Origin: Candidatus Allofournierella pullicola
GTDB lineage: Bacteria; Bacillota; Clostridia; Oscillospirales; Ruminococcaceae
NCBI GenBank assembly: GCA_019114225.1
Contig: DXFW01000027.1
Span: forward strand, 1-34,878
Length of the DNA stretch: 34,878 nt
Direction: 5' to 3'
Of the stretch, positions 21,828-29,952 are shown one piece after another. The position numbers were made by a program, and so were the translations under genes. Position 1 is the stretch's first letter, and each line of letters starts with the position of its first letter. The notes under the pieces were generated by a model. The model was not told where the DNA came from. It worked only from the letters and a program-made list of their open reading frames with translations, and did not search any database.

Positions 21828-21856
21828 TTGACTTTATACTGTCAAAACGGTATAGT
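21828..21856 (+). promoter_or_regulatory. Sigma-A promoter of pgi
   Basis: TTGACT at 21828-21833, a 17-nt spacer and TATAGT at 21851-21856. The leader to the pgi start is about 75 nt. Confidence 0.8.
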
Positions 21857-21938
21857 TATTACAAACAAACACCCAGCCTTCACCGCCCGGCGGCACCCCC
21901 GTCGGCAGCGGGCCGGGCAGAGGACGGGAGAGCATAAC

Positions 21939-23273
21939 ATGAGCGTAAAATTCAACGGAAAACACCTGAACGGTTTTGTGAACGAGGGTGAGTGGAGCGC
22001 CATCTGGCCTCAGGTGGAAACAGCCCACAAGCTGCTGGAAGAGCGCACCGGTCCCGGCAACGATTTCCTGGGCTGGGTGGACCTTCCCGTCAATTACGAC
22101 AAAGAAGAGTTTGCCCGTATCAAAGCCGCGGCCGAGAAGATCTGCTCGGATTCCGACGTGCTGGTGGTCATCGGCATTGGCGGTTCCTACCTGGGCGCCC
22201 GTGCTGCCATTGAGGCCATCAAGGGCCAGATGTACAACTGCACCTGCAAGAACACTCCGCAGATCTTCTTCGCAGGCAACTCCATCTCTCCGGCCTACCT
22301 CAACGACATCCTGGCTTGCTGCGAGGGCAAGCGGGTGAGTGTGAACGTCATCTCCAAATCCGGCACCACCACCGAGCCCGCCCTGGCGTTCCGGGTATTC
22401 AAGAAATACCTGGAAGACCGCTATGGCAAGGAAGAGGCCAAGAACCGCATTTACGCCACCACCGACAAGGCCCGCGGCACCCTGAAAAAACAGGCGGACG
22501 ACGAGGGCTGGCCCACCTTTGTGGTGCCCGACGACGTGGGCGGCCGTTACTCGGTGCTCACCGCCGTGGGCCTGCTGCCCATCGCCTGCGCCGGCTGCGA
22601 CATCGACAAGCTGATGCAGGGCGCGGCGGACGCCCGTGCAGCCTACTCCGTCTGCACGCCGGACAACGACTGCTACAAGTACGCCGCCGCCCGCAACATT
22701 CTTTACCGCAAGGGCAAGAGCGTTGAATTGATGGCCGCCTACGAGCCCAACTTTACCATGATGAACGAGTGGTACAAGCAGCTTTACGGCGAGAGCGAAG
22801 GCAAGGACAACAAGGGCCTCATGCCCACCAGCGTCATCTTCTCCACCGACCTGCACAGCATGGGCCAGTTTGTCCAGGAGGGCGCGCGGATCATGTTTGA
22901 GACGGTGGTGAACATCGCCGCTCCCTCGAAGGACCTGTTCATCGAGGCGGACGCCGAGAACCTGGACGGCCTGAACTTCCTGGCGGGCCAGAACATGAGC
23001 GTGGTCAACCAGAAGGCAATGCAGGGCACCGTGCTGGCCCACACCGACGGCAACGTTCCCAACATCCTGCTGGAGGTCCCCAGCCTTTCCGAGTACGACC
23101 TGGGCTGGCTGATCTACTTCTTCGAGCGGGCCTGCGCCATCAGCGGTTACATGCTGGGCGTCAACCCCTTCGACCAGCCCGGCGTTGAGAGCTACAAGAA
23201 GAACATGTTCGCGCTGCTGGGCAAACCCGGCTACGAGGACCGCAAGGCTGAGCTGGAAGCGAAGCTGCAATAA
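21939..23273 (+). CDS. pgi: Glucose-6-phosphate isomerase
   Basis: 444 residues, the length of the short Firmicutes type. It interconverts glucose 6-phosphate and fructose 6-phosphate in glycolysis. Sugar-phosphate binding motifs are [17 protein letters not shown] near 75-91 and [15 protein letters not shown]. The C-terminal signature has [14 protein letters not shown], with the lysine used in ring opening. ATG 21939 follows GGGAG and gives the conserved start [10 protein letters not shown]. An upstream in-frame ATG at 21828 lies inside the promoter and is rejected. pgm at the right edge handles the linked glucose 1-phosphate step. Confidence 0.95.
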   Translation: MSVKFNGKHLNGFVNEGEWSAIWPQVETAHKLLEERTGPGNDFLGWVDLPVNYDKEEFARIKAAAEKICSDSDVLVVIGIGGSYLGARAAIEAIKGQMYNCTCKNTPQIFFAGNSISPAYLNDILACCEGKRVSVNVISKSGTTTEPALAFRVFKKYLEDRYGKEEAKNRIYATTDKARGTLKKQADDEGWPTFVVPDDVGGRYSVLTAVGLLPIACAGCDIDKLMQGAADARAAYSVCTPDNDCYKYAAARNILYRKGKSVELMAAYEPNFTMMNEWYKQLYGESEGKDNKGLMPTSVIFSTDLHSMGQFVQEGARIMFETVVNIAAPSKDLFIEADAENLDGLNFLAGQNMSVVNQKAMQGTVLAHTDGNVPNILLEVPSLSEYDLGWLIYFFERACAISGYMLGVNPFDQPGVESYKKNMFALLGKPGYEDRKAELEAKLQ

Positions 23274-23341
23274 TAAATATGAGTCGTATGGGCGCGGGCT
23301 CCACCGTTTGCGCCCTCGAAAATAAAGGAGGTACCCTCTCT

Positions 23342-23749
23342 ATGATTAAACTGATCGTTGGCACCAAAGGCACCGGCAAGACCAAGACGATGATCGATCA
23401 CATCAACAATGTGACCAAGACCACCAGCGGCAACGTTGTGGTTCTTGAGAAGTCCATGCAGCTGACCTTCGACATCGACCATGCCGCCCGCCTGGTGGAC
23501 CTTGACGGATATGGCATCTGCGGCTATGAAATGCTCTACGGTTTTGTGGCGGGCGTTCTGGCCGGCAACTACGACATCACCGAGCTGTTCATCGACGGCA
23601 TTCTGAAGACCTGCAACCACGACCTGGCCGGTCTGGGCGGGTTCCTGACCAAGGTGGAGGGCCTGGCGGCCACCGCCGGCACCAACGTCACCATCACCAT
23701 CTCCGCGGCGGCCGAAGATCTGCCCGAAGACGTGAAAAAGTACCTGTAA
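23342..23749 (+). CDS. Small P-loop NTPase-like protein
   Basis: 135 residues. It begins MIKLIVGTKGTGKTKTMID: a Walker A motif G-x4-GKT at residues 7-14 directly after the first beta strand. A Walker-B-like strand ends ELFIDGIL, and the protein finishes after ISAAAEDLPEDVKKYL. It is shorter than a complete AAA or kinase domain and lacks membrane or DNA-binding features. Some similar small Clostridia proteins are annotated only as ATPase or PilT-like, and I would not assign a function. ATG 23342 follows AAAGGAGG. It lies 68 nt after pgi, probably in the same transcript, and ends in its own terminator. Confidence 0.75.
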   Translation: MIKLIVGTKGTGKTKTMIDHINNVTKTTSGNVVVLEKSMQLTFDIDHAARLVDLDGYGICGYEMLYGFVAGVLAGNYDITELFIDGILKTCNHDLAGLGGFLTKVEGLAATAGTNVTITISAAAEDLPEDVKKYL

Positions 23750-23772
23750 AGCCGGCTGAAAAGGCTTCGGGG

Positions 23773-23805
23773 GCGGGGGTCAAAAAAATGACCCCCGCTT
23801 TAAAA
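23773..23805 (+). terminator. Terminator of pgi and the P-loop gene
   Basis: GCGGGGGTCA and TGACCCCCGC form a perfect 10-bp hairpin with an A-loop, followed by TTTAAAATT. Confidence 0.8.
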
Positions 23806-23812
23806 TTGTGTG

Positions 23813-23841
23813 TTGACAAAGCGGAATACATTGGGTATAAT
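23813..23841 (+). promoter_or_regulatory. Consensus sigma-A promoter of yceD-rpmF
   Basis: TTGACA, exactly 17 nt, TATAAT: both boxes are perfect. It begins eight bases after the preceding terminator; the leader to yceD is only about 20 nt. Confidence 0.93.
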
Positions 23842-23868
23842 AGGTAGGCGGTCTTTTCGAGGTGTAGT

Positions 23869-24387
23869 ATGCAATTTGACCTGAAACAGTTCCTGCGCAC
23901 CGGGCGCGTGCCCTATTCGGCGGCGCTGGAATGCGATCTTTCCGGGTACGACTGGCCGGGGTATGAACCGGTCGGGCCGATCACCGGCGAGTTTTTCGCC
24001 GCGCTGGATCGCGACGGCAAAGCGCAGCTGCAGCTTGCACTCAAAGCTGAAGTGACCGCACCCTGTGCGCGGTGTCTCGCGCCCGCGTTTTACTCGTGCA
24101 GTATTGAGCGAGGCTGGTCTGTCGGGCCGGCTGACCTTGAAAGCGACGAGCTGGAACTTCCCATCAGCGAGAAAGGCATGCTCGACATCGATGAGCTGGC
24201 CTTTCAGGAGTTGGTGTTGGAGCTCCCCACCGTGCTGCTTTGCAGCCCGGACTGTCAAGGGCTTTGCCCCGTTTGCGGACAACCCAAAGCGGCAGGCTGT
24301 TCCTGCTGTCCGGCAGGGCCTCAAGAGCCTGCCGCAAACCAAGGGCTTGCTATATTAAAAGAACTGCTAAGCGAAGATTCACATTAG
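23869..24387 (+). CDS. yceD: YceD family (DUF177) protein
   Basis: 172-residue DUF177 protein, found across bacteria directly upstream of rpmF and linked to 23S rRNA or large-subunit accumulation in plants and bacteria. The family core CARCL (CxxC at about 65-68, AEVTAPCARCLAP) is present. A second cysteine cluster near the C-terminus (SPDCQGLCPVCGQ) follows the usual DUF177 ending. Its start follows a GAGGTG site. The stop lies 14 nt before rpmF, and the two share the strong promoter. The biochemical role is not known. Confidence 0.9.
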   Translation: MQFDLKQFLRTGRVPYSAALECDLSGYDWPGYEPVGPITGEFFAALDRDGKAQLQLALKAEVTAPCARCLAPAFYSCSIERGWSVGPADLESDELELPISEKGMLDIDELAFQELVLELPTVLLCSPDCQGLCPVCGQPKAAGCSCCPAGPQEPAANQGLAILKELLSEDSH

Positions 24388-24401
24388 AGGAGGTGCTTAG
24401 A

Positions 24402-24584
24402 ATGGCAGTACCCAAGAGAAAGGTTTCCAAGGCACGGCGCGACAAGCGTCGCTCCTCTGTGTGGAAGCTGGAGGCCCCCGCTCTGGTCAAATGCAGCCAG
24501 TGCGGCGAGTACAAGCTCCCCCATCAGGTATGCGGCAACTGCGGCTACTACAAGGGCAAGGAAATCGTCAAGAAGGAAGCGTGA
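24402..24584 (+). CDS. rpmF: 50S ribosomal protein L32, zinc-binding form
   Basis: 60-residue bL32. It begins MAVPKRKVSKARRDKRRSSV and has the zinc ribbon CSQC and CGNC in the middle. The ATG follows GAGGAGGTG. A frame opening farther upstream lies inside yceD and is not used. It is cotranscribed with yceD, and a terminator follows. Confidence 0.96.
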   Translation: MAVPKRKVSKARRDKRRSSVWKLEAPALVKCSQCGEYKLPHQVCGNCGYYKGKEIVKKEA

Positions 24585-24602
24585 TCCGCTTCCCGCAGAA
24601 GT

Positions 24603-24632
24603 AAGGGGAGGGCAGCGCCTTCCCCTTTTTCT
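24603..24632 (+). terminator. Terminator of yceD-rpmF
   Basis: AAGGGGAGGG and CCTTCCCCTTTTT form a hairpin with a single bulge, ending in five T. Confidence 0.7.
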
Positions 24633-24665
24633 TTTGACAACCGGCAGAAAGGCGGCAAGAACGAA

Positions 24666-25982
24666 ATGGCGGTTCGCATTAAAAGCGTGAACAAGGGCTC
24701 GGCGGCAGAAAAGCTGGGCCTGCGTGCAGGCGACACCCTGCTCAGCGCCGACGGCAATGAGATCAACGATATGCTGGACTACCAGTTCTACACCTCCGGC
24801 CCGTCGCTCCACCTTGCGGTGCAGCGGGGCGGAAAGCTGGAGTATCTGCAGGCGGAGAAAGGGGAGTACGAGCCCTTCGGCTGCGAGTTTGAGACCTATC
24901 TGATCGACAAAAAGCACTCCTGCGCAAACCACTGCATGTTCTGCTTCATCGATCAAATGCCCAAAGGCTTGCGGGAAACGCTCTACTTCAAAGACGACGA
25001 CGAGCGCCTGTCCTTTCTGTTCGGCAATTATATCACCCTCACCAACCTCTCCGAGCGGGAAGCCGAGCGTATCATCAAAATGCACATCTCGCCCATCAAC
25101 ATCTCGGTGCACACCACCGACCCGGACCTGCGGGTGCGGATGATGGCCAACAAGAACGCGGGCAAGGTGCTGGCGTATCTTGACCGCTTTGCCGAGGCGG
25201 GCATTCAGATGAATTTCCAGCTGGTGCTCTGCCGGGGCGTGAACGACGGCGCCGTGCTGGAAAAAACGCTGGAGGACCTGTGCGCGCTGTATCCGGCGGC
25301 GGCCAGCATTGCCGCGGTGCCCAGCGGCCTGACCCGCTACCGCAAGGGCCTCTATCCGCTCACGGCCTACGACGCACAATCCAGCCGGGAGGTGCTGGAA
25401 ATTCTGGAGCGCTGGGGCAACCGCTGCAAAGAGCAGTACGGCTGCCGGCTGGTGTATCCCGGCGACGAATGGTACCTCTGCGCCGGGCGCCCCATCCCGC
25501 CCCACGCATTTTATGAAGATTACCCTCAGCTGGAAAACGGCGTGGGTATGTGGCGGCTGTTCCAGGAGGAATTCTTTGAGGAACTGCACGCCCACCGGCC
25601 CCGCTGGCCGGTGCTGCCCCGCAAAATGGACCTGGTCACCGGCACGCTGGCCGCGCCCCTCATCGGGCAGGCGGCCGAGGCGCTGAGCCGCCGCTATCCC
25701 CAGGTGCGGCTGGCGGTGCACCCCATCCGCAACGATTTCTTCGGCGGAAACGTGAGCGTGACGGGCCTTGTCACCGCCACCGACATCGTGGCCCAGTGCA
25801 AGGGCAGGCTGAAAAGCCGCCACCTCGGCATTCCCGAGGTAATGCTGCGGGACGAAAAGGACCGCTTTCTGGACGACTGGACCATCCCCCGGCTGGAAAA
25901 AGCCCTTGGGGTGAAGGTGCACCTGCTGCCCTGCGGCGGCGGGGCGCTGGTCCGGGCGCTTCTGGGCTTCCGTCTGCCCTGA
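24666..25982 (+). CDS. PDZ / radical-SAM-like / DUF512 protein
   Basis: 438 residues. The PDZ-like domain spans about 1-65 (IKSVNKGSAAEKLGLRAGDTLLSADG). A radical-SAM-like segment has C-x3-C-x2-C (CANHCMFCF near 80-88, followed by IDQMPKGLRETLYFKDDD). The rest is DUF512 (FGNYITLTNL, HTTDPDLRVRMMANKNAG, GGNVSVTGLVTATDI). This gene, der and plsY are a conserved trio in Firmicutes, which suggests a link to ribosome assembly or the membrane; the reaction is unknown. The ATG at 24666 has only AAAGGCGG at a distance. der begins 39 nt after the stop. Confidence 0.87.
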   Translation: MAVRIKSVNKGSAAEKLGLRAGDTLLSADGNEINDMLDYQFYTSGPSLHLAVQRGGKLEYLQAEKGEYEPFGCEFETYLIDKKHSCANHCMFCFIDQMPKGLRETLYFKDDDERLSFLFGNYITLTNLSEREAERIIKMHISPINISVHTTDPDLRVRMMANKNAGKVLAYLDRFAEAGIQMNFQLVLCRGVNDGAVLEKTLEDLCALYPAAASIAAVPSGLTRYRKGLYPLTAYDAQSSREVLEILERWGNRCKEQYGCRLVYPGDEWYLCAGRPIPPHAFYEDYPQLENGVGMWRLFQEEFFEELHAHRPRWPVLPRKMDLVTGTLAAPLIGQAAEALSRRYPQVRLAVHPIRNDFFGGNVSVTGLVTATDIVAQCKGRLKSRHLGIPEVMLRDEKDRFLDDWTIPRLEKALGVKVHLLPCGGGALVRALLGFRLP

Positions 25983-26021
25983 CGCGCGCCATCCTCAACC
26001 GACGAACGGAGGCGAAACAAT

Positions 26022-27353
26022 ATGGGAAAACCCATCGTGGCAGTGGTCGGCCGCCCCAATGTGGGCAAATCGACCCTGTTCAATAAACTGATCGGCCAGC
26101 GTCTGGCCATCGTGGAGGACACCCCCGGCGTCACCCGCGACCGCATTTTTGGCGAGTGCGAGTGGCAGAACCACGAGTTCCTTCTGGTGGACACCGGCGG
26201 TATCGACCCCAACGAAGCGGACGGCATTCTGGCCCACATCCGTCAGCAGGCCCAGGTGGCCATCGACGCGGCGGATTGTATCGTCATGGTCACCGACATC
26301 AACGCCGGCGTCACCGCCCAGGACCGGGACGTGGCTTCTCTGCTCATGCGCAGCGGCAAACCGGTGGTGCTGGCGGTGAACAAGTGCGACAAAGTGGGCG
26401 AGCCGCCCATGGAGCTCTATGACTTCTACAGCTTAGGCCTGGGCGAGGTGTTCCCTGTGTCCAGCGTGCATGGCCACGGCACCGGCGATCTGCTGGACGC
26501 GGTGTGCGCCCATCTGCCCGACGGCAGCGGCAGCGCCGAGGAGGACGAACGTATTACCGTGGCGGTGATCGGGCGGCCCAACGTGGGCAAATCCAGCCTG
26601 GTGAACTTTGTCCTGGGCGAAGAGCGGATGATCGTGGCCAACGAGGCCGGCACCACCCGCGACGCCATCGACAGCCATGTGGACAACCAGTTCGGCAGCT
26701 TTGTCTTCACCGACACCGCCGGCCTGCGCAAGCGGGGCAAGGTGGAGGAAGGCGTGGAGCGCTACAGCGTGCTCCGCAGCCTGGCGGCGGTGGAGCGCAG
26801 CCGGGTGTGCGTCATTATGATCGACGCCACCGAGGGCTTCACCGAGCAGGACAGCAAGGTGGCCGGCTACGCCCATGAGCAGGGCAAAGCGTGTATCATC
26901 GCGGTGAACAAGTGGGACGCGGTGGAAAAGGACGACAAGACCATGGACGCCATGCGCAAAAAGCTGATGAACGACTTCAGCTTTATGAGCTATGCGCCCA
27001 TCATCTTCATCAGCGCCAAGACCGGCCAGCGGGTGGACCGTCTGTTCCAGCTCATCAAGTATGTGGATGAGCAGAACGCCCTGCGGGTGACCACCGGCAT
27101 GCTCAACGAGCTGCTGGCTCGTGCCACCGCCCGGGTGCAGCCCCCCAGCGACAAGGGCCGCCGGCTGAAGATCTACTACATGACCCAGATCTCCACCCGC
27201 CCGCCCACGTTTGTGTGCTTTGTGAACCGCAAGGACCTGTTCCACTTCTCCTATCAGCGCTACATCGAAAACCAGATCCGGGAGACCTTCGGGCTGGAAG
27301 GCACCCCTGTGCGGCTGATTGTCCGCGAGCGGGGCGACGGCAGCACCAAGTGA
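26022..27353 (+). CDS. der: Double-GTPase ribosome-assembly factor Der (EngA)
   Basis: 443 residues, needed for 50S subunit maturation. It has two tandem G domains: G1 motifs GRPNVGKS at 9-16 and at 184-191, with matching DTGG and DTAG and NKCD/NKWD motifs. A C-terminal KH-like RNA-binding domain runs from about 355 (LKIYYMTQISTRPPTFVCFVN). The ATG follows CGGAGG. It is the middle gene of the DUF512-der-plsY cluster. Confidence 0.97.
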   Translation: MGKPIVAVVGRPNVGKSTLFNKLIGQRLAIVEDTPGVTRDRIFGECEWQNHEFLLVDTGGIDPNEADGILAHIRQQAQVAIDAADCIVMVTDINAGVTAQDRDVASLLMRSGKPVVLAVNKCDKVGEPPMELYDFYSLGLGEVFPVSSVHGHGTGDLLDAVCAHLPDGSGSAEEDERITVAVIGRPNVGKSSLVNFVLGEERMIVANEAGTTRDAIDSHVDNQFGSFVFTDTAGLRKRGKVEEGVERYSVLRSLAAVERSRVCVIMIDATEGFTEQDSKVAGYAHEQGKACIIAVNKWDAVEKDDKTMDAMRKKLMNDFSFMSYAPIIFISAKTGQRVDRLFQLIKYVDEQNALRVTTGMLNELLARATARVQPPSDKGRRLKIYYMTQISTRPPTFVCFVNRKDLFHFSYQRYIENQIRETFGLEGTPVRLIVRERGDGSTK

Positions 27354-27384
27354 GCGGCCATCAACGCAAAGGAGCGTGCAGACC

Positions 27385-28044
27385 ATGACTTTGATCCAGG
27401 CGGTGCTCTTTACGGGCGCCATCCCGCTGCTGGTGGGCTATCTCTTCGGCAGCGTCAACTTCGGCGTGGTGGTGAGCCGCCTGCTCTACCACGAAGACAT
27501 CCGCACCAAAGGCAGCGGCAACGCCGGCACCACCAACATCCTGCGCACCTATGGCAAAAAGGCTGCGGCCCTCACCCTGGCGGGCGATATGCTCAAGGGC
27601 GTGGCGGCGGTGGTGCTCTGCCGCTGGGCCGGGGCGCTGCTCACCGGCGGCGTGGAGGTCAACGGCGTCTACGCCGGATACCTGGCGGCCATCGGCGCGG
27701 TGTGCGGCCATCTGTGGCCGGTGTGGTTTGGCTTCAAGGGCGGCAAAGGCGTGGCCGTGGCCGCCGGCGCCATCCTGGCCAGCGAACCTGTGGTGCTGCT
27801 GGCGCTGGCAGTGGTGTTCTTCACCATTGCTTTTGCCAGCCGTATCGTCAGCCTTGCCTCGGTCACGGTGGCGGTGCTCTATCCCGTGTTCACCGGATTC
27901 TACAGCTGGTATGCCGGGCGCAACATCCTGTTCACCACGCTATGCGCTCTCATCATGGGAGTGCTGGTGATCTGGATGCACCGGGCCAACATCCAGCGCC
28001 TTATGAACGGCACCGAATACCGCTTCGGAGAAAAAAAGAAATGA
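27385..28044 (+). CDS. plsY: Acyl-phosphate:glycerol-3-phosphate acyltransferase PlsY
   Basis: 219-residue integral membrane enzyme that puts the first acyl chain on glycerol 3-phosphate in phospholipid synthesis. The three family motifs are present: YLFGSVNFGVVVSR, GSGNAGTTNILRTYGKK and HLWPVWFGFKGGKGVA. The hydrophobic segments fit about seven helices. ATG 27385 follows AAAGGAG by ten bases; upstream in-frame starts overlap der. It lies 31 nt after der in the same operon, and a hairpin terminator immediately follows the stop. Confidence 0.96.
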   Translation: MTLIQAVLFTGAIPLLVGYLFGSVNFGVVVSRLLYHEDIRTKGSGNAGTTNILRTYGKKAAALTLAGDMLKGVAAVVLCRWAGALLTGGVEVNGVYAGYLAAIGAVCGHLWPVWFGFKGGKGVAVAAGAILASEPVVLLALAVVFFTIAFASRIVSLASVTVAVLYPVFTGFYSWYAGRNILFTTLCALIMGVLVIWMHRANIQRLMNGTEYRFGEKKK

Positions 28045-28073
28045 AAAAGGCCCGGCAGACGCCGGGCCTTTTT
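28044..28073 (+). terminator. Terminator after plsY
   Basis: AAAAAGGCCCGGC and GCCGGGCCTTTTT are perfect arms with an AGAC loop. The ribosome site of the next gene begins three bases after the T-run. Confidence 0.88.
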
Positions 28074-28090
28074 GCAAAGGGGAAATGCGT

Positions 28091-29047
28091 ATGGAGATAC
28101 TGGTCACCATTCCGCTGGACGAAGCAGGCCAAAAGCGCCTTGCCGCCGCCGCGCCGGGCCACACGCTGCACTTTGTTGAAAAAGCGGCGGTGACTCCCGC
28201 CGACCTGGAGAGGGTGCAGGCTGTCCTGGGCAATCTGGCCGACCCTGCCCAGCTGCGCTGGTGCAAACAACTGCGCTGGCTCCAGCTGGACAGCGCCGGC
28301 ACCGACGGCTACTGCGCGCCGGGCCTTCTGCCCGGGGACGCGGTGCTCACCAACGCCACCGGGGCCTTTGGCGCCTGCATTGCCGAGTGGCTGCTGGTCG
28401 CGCTGCTGTCACTTTGGCGGCGGCTGCCGGAATACGCCGAAAATCAGCGGGCTTGCCGCTGGAAGCGCCTGGGGCCGGTGCGCACGCTGGCCGGAAGCAC
28501 GGTCCTGGTCATAGGCTTTGGAGACCTTGGCAGGAGCTTTGCCGAGCGCGCTCATCTGCTGGGCGCCCGGGTGCTGGCGGTGCGCCGCCGCCCCGGTGAA
28601 AAGCCCGATTGGCTGGAGGGCCTGGGCGGCACGGAACGGCTGGAAGAGTGGCTGCCGCAGGCGGACGCGGTGGCGCTGTGCCTGCCGGAAAACGCTTCCA
28701 CCCGCCACATGCTGAACGCGGAGCGGATCGCCCTGCTCAAAAAGGACGCGGTGGTGCTGAACGCGGGCCGGGGCAGCGCGGTGGACACCGACGCGCTCTG
28801 CCGCGCTTTGTACGGGCGGTGCATTGCCGGGGCGGCGCTGGACGTCACCGACCCGGAGCCCCTGCCGCCGGAACACCCCCTCTGGCACGCCCCCAACACC
28901 ATCCTCACGCCCCATGTTTCCGGCCTGCTGACCCAGCCGGGAAACTACGAAAAGGCGCTTGCCATCTGCGAGGAAAACCTCTGCCGTTTCCTCGCGGGCC
29001 GGCCCCTTTTGAACCGGGTGGACAAGGCCACCGGTTATGTGGGCTGA
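28091..29047 (+). CDS. D-isomer-specific 2-hydroxyacid dehydrogenase family protein
   Basis: 318 residues. The NAD(P)-binding fold has GFGDLG at about 142-147. The catalytic set is Arg in NAGRGSAVD, Glu in DPEPLP and His in TPHVSG. These show a complete active site. Family members reduce or oxidise 2-keto/2-hydroxy acids; the substrate is not clear. ATG 28091 is eight bases after AAAGGGG; the ATG two codons earlier is too close. The gene starts 17 nt after the plsY terminator with no room for its own promoter, so it depends on read-through or a promoter inside plsY. Confidence 0.85.
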   Translation: MEILVTIPLDEAGQKRLAAAAPGHTLHFVEKAAVTPADLERVQAVLGNLADPAQLRWCKQLRWLQLDSAGTDGYCAPGLLPGDAVLTNATGAFGACIAEWLLVALLSLWRRLPEYAENQRACRWKRLGPVRTLAGSTVLVIGFGDLGRSFAERAHLLGARVLAVRRRPGEKPDWLEGLGGTERLEEWLPQADAVALCLPENASTRHMLNAERIALLKKDAVVLNAGRGSAVDTDALCRALYGRCIAGAALDVTDPEPLPPEHPLWHAPNTILTPHVSGLLTQPGNYEKALAICEENLCRFLAGRPLLNRVDKATGYVG

Positions 29048-29053
29048 AAACAA

Positions 29054-29103
29054 AAAAAGCCGCCGCGGCTGACCTGAAAAGGCGCAGCCGCGGCGGCTTT
29101 TGA
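29054..29103. terminator. Bidirectional terminator between the dehydrogenase and pnuC
   Basis: AAAAGCCGCCGCGGCTG and CAGCCGCGGCGGCTTTT are perfect 17-nt arms, with A- and T-runs on both sides. Confidence 0.92.
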
Positions 29104-29107
29104 GTTG

Positions 29108-29800
29108 TCAGGCGGTCTGCTGCTGGCACAACATCCGCCGCCAATTGCGAAAACCGTACAGGTCGTTGGCAAAGAAGGCCACGAAACACATCAGCACCGA
29201 AACGGCGCCGGGGTCCTGGGCGGCGGCCAGAGCCCACAGCACGATGAGCACCAGATCGTTGAGGGCGTAGCCCGCGGCAAACCAGGGGCTGCGCCGCCAG
29301 GAGAGATATACGGCGATGGTGCTGGTGGAGATGGAAAGAATGCTGGGCGCGAGGTTGGCGGTGTGCAGCACCGCCAGCACATAGCCGAACACCACGGTGA
29401 TAACAACGGTCAAAAACACCAGCCAGAACAGGTCCCGCCGCTGCAGCCGTCCCACCTGCACGCACAGCCGGTTGCCCTTGAACGGGTTGCGCAGCCAGAT
29501 GATGAGCGTCACCACCGACATGGGCAGCGTCATGCCAAGATAGGTGATCATCTCGCCGTAATAGGCGTATTGCCAGGAGATGAAGCCGTAGATCAGGCAG
29601 AAAACGATGCCGATGACCTGCCCCACAGGGTTCCCCTTGGCGTTGAACAAAAGGGAAGTCACACCGATGAGAGAAGCGGCCAGCGCCAGCCAGTTCTCTC
29701 CGTCAAACAGAAGAAAAGAGGAGAGGATGAGCGCAACAGAACAGCTCCAAAGCACCTTTTCGGCGGTGGAAAAATAGTTCAAAAAGGCGGATGTTTTCAA
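29108..29800 (-). CDS. pnuC: PnuC-family vitamin/nucleoside transporter
   Basis: 230 residues with about seven to eight membrane helices. PnuC-like features include NAKGNPVGQVIGIVFCLIYG, YLSWRRSPWFAAGYALND and a final AFFANDLYGFRNWRR. The family imports nicotinamide riboside for NAD synthesis; relatives take up thiamine or other nucleosides, so the substrate is probable rather than sure. I prefer a TTG start at 29800, six bases after GGAGGG. An upstream ATG at 29824 would sit inside the terminator stem of the leader. The gene has its own promoter and a leader with competing hairpins. Confidence 0.82.
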   Translation of the reverse strand: MKTSAFLNYFSTAEKVLWSCSVALILSSFLLFDGENWLALAASLIGVTSLLFNAKGNPVGQVIGIVFCLIYGFISWQYAYYGEMITYLGMTLPMSVVTLIIWLRNPFKGNRLCVQVGRLQRRDLFWLVFLTVVITVVFGYVLAVLHTANLAPSILSISTSTIAVYLSWRRSPWFAAGYALNDLVLIVLWALAAAQDPGAVSVLMCFVAFFANDLYGFRNWRRMLCQQQTA

Positions 29801-29812
29801 ATCGTTCCCTCC

Positions 29813-29878
29813 AAAAAACGGCATTCGCCTGCGCATCTGCAAAGACCTATCGATGCGCAAACGAATGCCGCAGCATTC
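29813..29878 (-). promoter_or_regulatory. Terminator/anti-terminator leader of pnuC
   Basis: In the mRNA, CGGCATTCG (plus 29862-29870) pairs with CGAATGCCG (29819-29827) and TGCGCATC (29852-29859) with GATGCGCA (29830-29837). Together they make 17 bp followed by six U (29813-29818). The same left arm can instead pair with GAATGC at 29873-29878, making a GAATGC/GCATTC anti-terminator with a UGCG loop. The U-run abuts the ribosome site, so the hairpin decides both elongation and initiation. No known riboswitch consensus was recognised. Confidence 0.7.
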
Positions 29879-29917
29879 TCTACCCGGTGGCAGAAAAAAT
29901 GATTCAAACTGGTGTTG

Positions 29918-29946
29918 ATGATAGCATATCCCACAGGGGAATGCAA
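29918..29946 (-). promoter_or_regulatory. Sigma-A promoter of pnuC
   Basis: On the minus strand TTGCAT, a 17-nt spacer and TATCAT, starting just after the comM stop. The predicted leader is about 110 nt. Confidence 0.6.
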
Positions 29947-29952
29947 GCCCTT

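Noticed and set aside
28044-28073. Plus-strand repeat taken as an insertion-sequence end
   Set aside because: It is a simple intrinsic terminator hairpin with a T-run and lacks any transposase or second copy.
29801-29946. pnuC leader as a known NAD+-II, TPP or FMN riboswitch
   Set aside because: I could not find the conserved cores of these classes; only the expression-platform hairpins are clear. It is therefore reported as unclassified.
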